Source: an uncultured Collinsella sp.
Lineage (GTDB): Bacteria; Actinomycetota; Coriobacteriia; Coriobacteriales; Coriobacteriaceae
NCBI GenBank assembly: GCA_958369225.1
Contig: CATXID010000001.1
Span: 558,001-622,000, forward strand
Length of the DNA: 64,000 nucleotides
Direction of reading: 5' to 3'
Below the pieces are notes generated by a model that was not told the origin of the DNA, did no database searches, and saw only the letters and a program-made list of their open reading frames with translations. A program made the position numbers and the translations under genes. Shown piece after piece: positions 62,808-64,000 of the stretch (position 1 is its first letter; each line of letters opens with the position of its first letter).

Positions 62808-62848
62808 AAAACCACCACAAAGGTGCCTGTCCCCTTTTTGGTGGTTTA
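62808..62848. repeat. Six-copy palindromic repeat, copy 5
   Basis: Core AAAGGTGCCTGTCCCCTTTTTGGTGG: the right arm has one base different from the other copies. Plus orientation, directly after the degV-like gene. Confidence 0.85.
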
Positions 62849-62876
62849 TGCTGGTTTGGGTTGAAGGGAGCGAGCA

Positions 62877-63197
62877 ATGGCGTCTGAGGGCTTTTTTGAG
62901 CGGGTGTACGAGGTGGTCGAGCAGATCCCCGAAGGGATGGTCGCCACGTACGGCCAGGTGGCGCTGCTCGCCGGTCGTCCACGAAGTGCGCGGTACGTGG
63001 GGTATGCCCTGCATAGCAATCCGCGCCCTGGTCAGATTCCCTGCCATCGTGTGGTGTTTGCCGATGGCCGCATTTGCGAGGGCTTTGCTTTTGGCGGTCC
63101 CGATGCTCAGCGCGAACTTTTGCTGGGGGAGGGCGTGACGTTTAAGGACGACATGCACGTCGACTTGGCCGTCTGTCGCTGGCCAGCAGGGCTCTAG
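62877..63197 (+). CDS. MGMT/alkyltransferase-like DNA-binding-domain protein
   Basis: The 106-aa protein corresponds to the C-terminal DNA-binding domain of O6-alkylguanine-DNA alkyltransferase: VYEVVEQIPEGMVATYGQVALLAGRPRSARYVGYALHSNP and IPCHRVVFADGRI. The active-site PCHR is intact, unlike the PWHR of alkyltransferase-like (ATL) proteins. It lacks the N-terminal domain. It might therefore still remove alkyl groups, or act like an ATL in marking lesions. AGGGAGCGAGCA precedes ATG 62877. Confidence 0.85.
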   Translation: MASEGFFERVYEVVEQIPEGMVATYGQVALLAGRPRSARYVGYALHSNPRPGQIPCHRVVFADGRICEGFAFGGPDAQRELLLGEGVTFKDDMHVDLAVCRWPAGL

Positions 63198-63213
63198 CGG
63201 CTCCGCCGTGGCC

Positions 63214-63255
63214 AAAACCACCACAAAGGTGCCTGTCCCCTTTGTTGTGGTTTTA
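63214..63255. repeat. Six-copy palindromic repeat, copy 6
   Basis: Core AAAGGTGCCTGTCCCCTTT with GTTGTGG instead of GTGGTGG in the right arm. Plus orientation, directly after the MGMT-like gene. Confidence 0.85.
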
Positions 63256-63430
63256 GTTTACCGGGGTTAACTTATGGAGAAGGTGTGACGGCGTATTTTG
63301 CCGTTAGAAAGTAAACCACGGTGAACTATATTGTTTTCAGCAACGGAGCAGGCAATAGGCGATGAAAAAGCCTGCCCTGTTGAGTTTGATTCGCATTCCT
63401 CCCCTCTGTGCGATTCAACGGTGTACTTCG

Positions 63431-63472
63431 GGAACAGGCCCGCTGGCAACTAACTGCCAGCGGGCCTGTTCC
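63431..63472. repeat. Perfect 18-bp hairpin near trpS
   Basis: The arms at 63431-63448 and 63455-63472 (GGAACAGGCCCGCTGGCA and its complement) are exact, with loop ACTAAC. TGTTTGTC follows to the right, a weak T tract. The region 63256-63581 shows no convincing gene. Confidence 0.8.
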
Positions 63473-63518
63473 TGTTTGTCGGGGGAGTGCGATGGACGGA
63501 GCCGAACCGGTCGGGTAA

Positions 63519-63546
63519 CAAAAAAGCGGACGCCGTAGCGCCCGCT
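63519..63546 (-). terminator. Leftward terminator of trpS
   Basis: Read leftward, AGCGGGCGC and GCGTCCGCT form a stem with one mismatch and TTTTTTGTT follows. It lies 35 bases past the trpS stop. Confidence 0.85.
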
Positions 63547-63581
63547 CTAAAGCAATCGAAAGCTCAAGCCAGCAGATCGGT

Positions 63582-64000
63582 TTAGTACACCATGCCCATG
63601 GCGTCCTGAACCTCGGCCAGGGTCTGCTCGGCGATCTCGTTGGCGCGGCGATTGCCCTCATGCAGCACGTCCTTCACGTAATCCAGGTCGTTCTCGTAGC
63701 GCTGGCGACGCTCGCGGATCGGGGCGAAGTACTCGTTGACGGCCTCGGTCACGTACTTCTTGAGCTGGCCGGAGCCGCCCATGCCGATCTCCTCGGCAAT
63801 CTCGACCTCGGAACGACCGGTGCAGATGGCGGCCGTCGAAAGCAGGCCGGACACGCCGGGGCGGTTCTCGGGATCAAACGTGATCATGCGCTCGGAGTCG
63901 GTCTGGCTCTTCTTGATGCGCTTGGCCGTCTCCTCGGCGGTCATCGAGATGTTGATGGCGTTGCCGTAGCTCTTGCTCATCTTGCGACCGTCAAGGCCGG
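63582..64000 (-). CDS. trpS: Tryptophanyl-tRNA synthetase, C-terminal part (runs off the window)
   Basis: This class I aminoacyl-tRNA synthetase charges tRNA-Trp. The visible 139 residues begin GLDGRKMSKSYGNAI, containing the KMSKS catalytic loop, followed by the anticodon-binding helical region (FAPIRERRQRYENDLDYVKDVL) and an ending in DAMGMVY. KMSKS in this context with the sequence GSGQLKKYVTEAVNEYF fits TrpRS; TyrRS is less likely. The N-terminal two-thirds with the HIGH motif lies to the right of the window. Confidence 0.88.
   Translation of the reverse strand, partial: GLDGRKMSKSYGNAINISMTAEETAKRIKKSQTDSERMITFDPENRPGVSGLLSTAAICTGRSEVEIAEEIGMGGSGQLKKYVTEAVNEYFAPIRERRQRYENDLDYVKDVLHEGNRRANEIAEQTLAEVQDAMGMVY

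Noticed and set aside
63362..63538. 58-codon frame starting MKKPALLSLIRIPP
   Set aside because: It lacks a ribosome binding site and runs through the perfect hairpin and trpS terminator.

Overview
The window looks like a chromosomal segment of a Collinsella-type gut actinobacterium (Coriobacteriia). That placement is an inference from high-GC coding sequence, actinobacterial-style gene content (Tat-exported PstS, ATP-type PckA, short DtxR-like regulator), frequent GTG/TTG starts behind strong Shine-Dalgarno sites, and many short palindromic repeats between genes. No rRNA, tRNA, CRISPR array, integrase or transposase was recognised.

Layout. (1) 1-1508: a decayed prophage end, with a frameshifted and truncated portal gene abutting a zinc-ribbon hypothetical gene. 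(2) 2017-11598: a defence island. It holds a five-gene cassette (D12-type N6-adenine methyltransferase, Eco57I-like N6 methyltransferase, unknown 173-aa protein, McrB-like NTPase, McrC-like PD-(D/E)XK protein), then a HigB/HigA-ImmA toxin-antitoxin pair with a tandem operator, then an sce7725-family gene convergent with an sce7726-family gene. (3) 12161-15823: the pstSCAB phosphate importer. (4) 16029-22362: ABC-F ATPase, HAD phosphatase, DtxR-like regulator, and a Zn/Cd-type efflux cluster (ArsR regulator, separate HMA chaperone, P1B-ATPase) with matching operators. (5) 22712-33197: mixed housekeeping and accessory genes, including two members of one lone PD-(D/E)XK-like family. (6) 33547-35905: serC-serA. 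(7) 36303-53135: a BREX locus. (8) 53501-64000: K+/H+ antiporter, phosphatase, flippase, pckA, B3/B4 protein, MarR, DegV, MGMT-like protein and the 3' part of trpS.

The BREX locus is the most unusual system. Its order is brxA-brxB-brxC-pglX(N)-HTH gene-pglX(C)-[tandem winged helix + PglZ-N-like protein]-[ParB-like protein]-[SNF2-type helicase]-pglZ. The pglX methyltransferase is split in two by a 699-bp insert flanked by near-identical 8/9-bp sequences; because 699 is a multiple of three, precise loss of the insert would rejoin the halves in frame. No brxL is visible. The gene after pglX(C) encodes two OmpR-type DNA-binding domains followed by a segment that aligns with the N-terminus of the locus's own PglZ.

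Intergenic space carries at least four kinds of palindromic element: a six-copy 36-42 bp family, a two-copy approximately 120-bp family, and several long single-copy inverted repeats between convergent or tandem genes. All assignments come from reading motifs and comparing proteins by eye; no database search was run.
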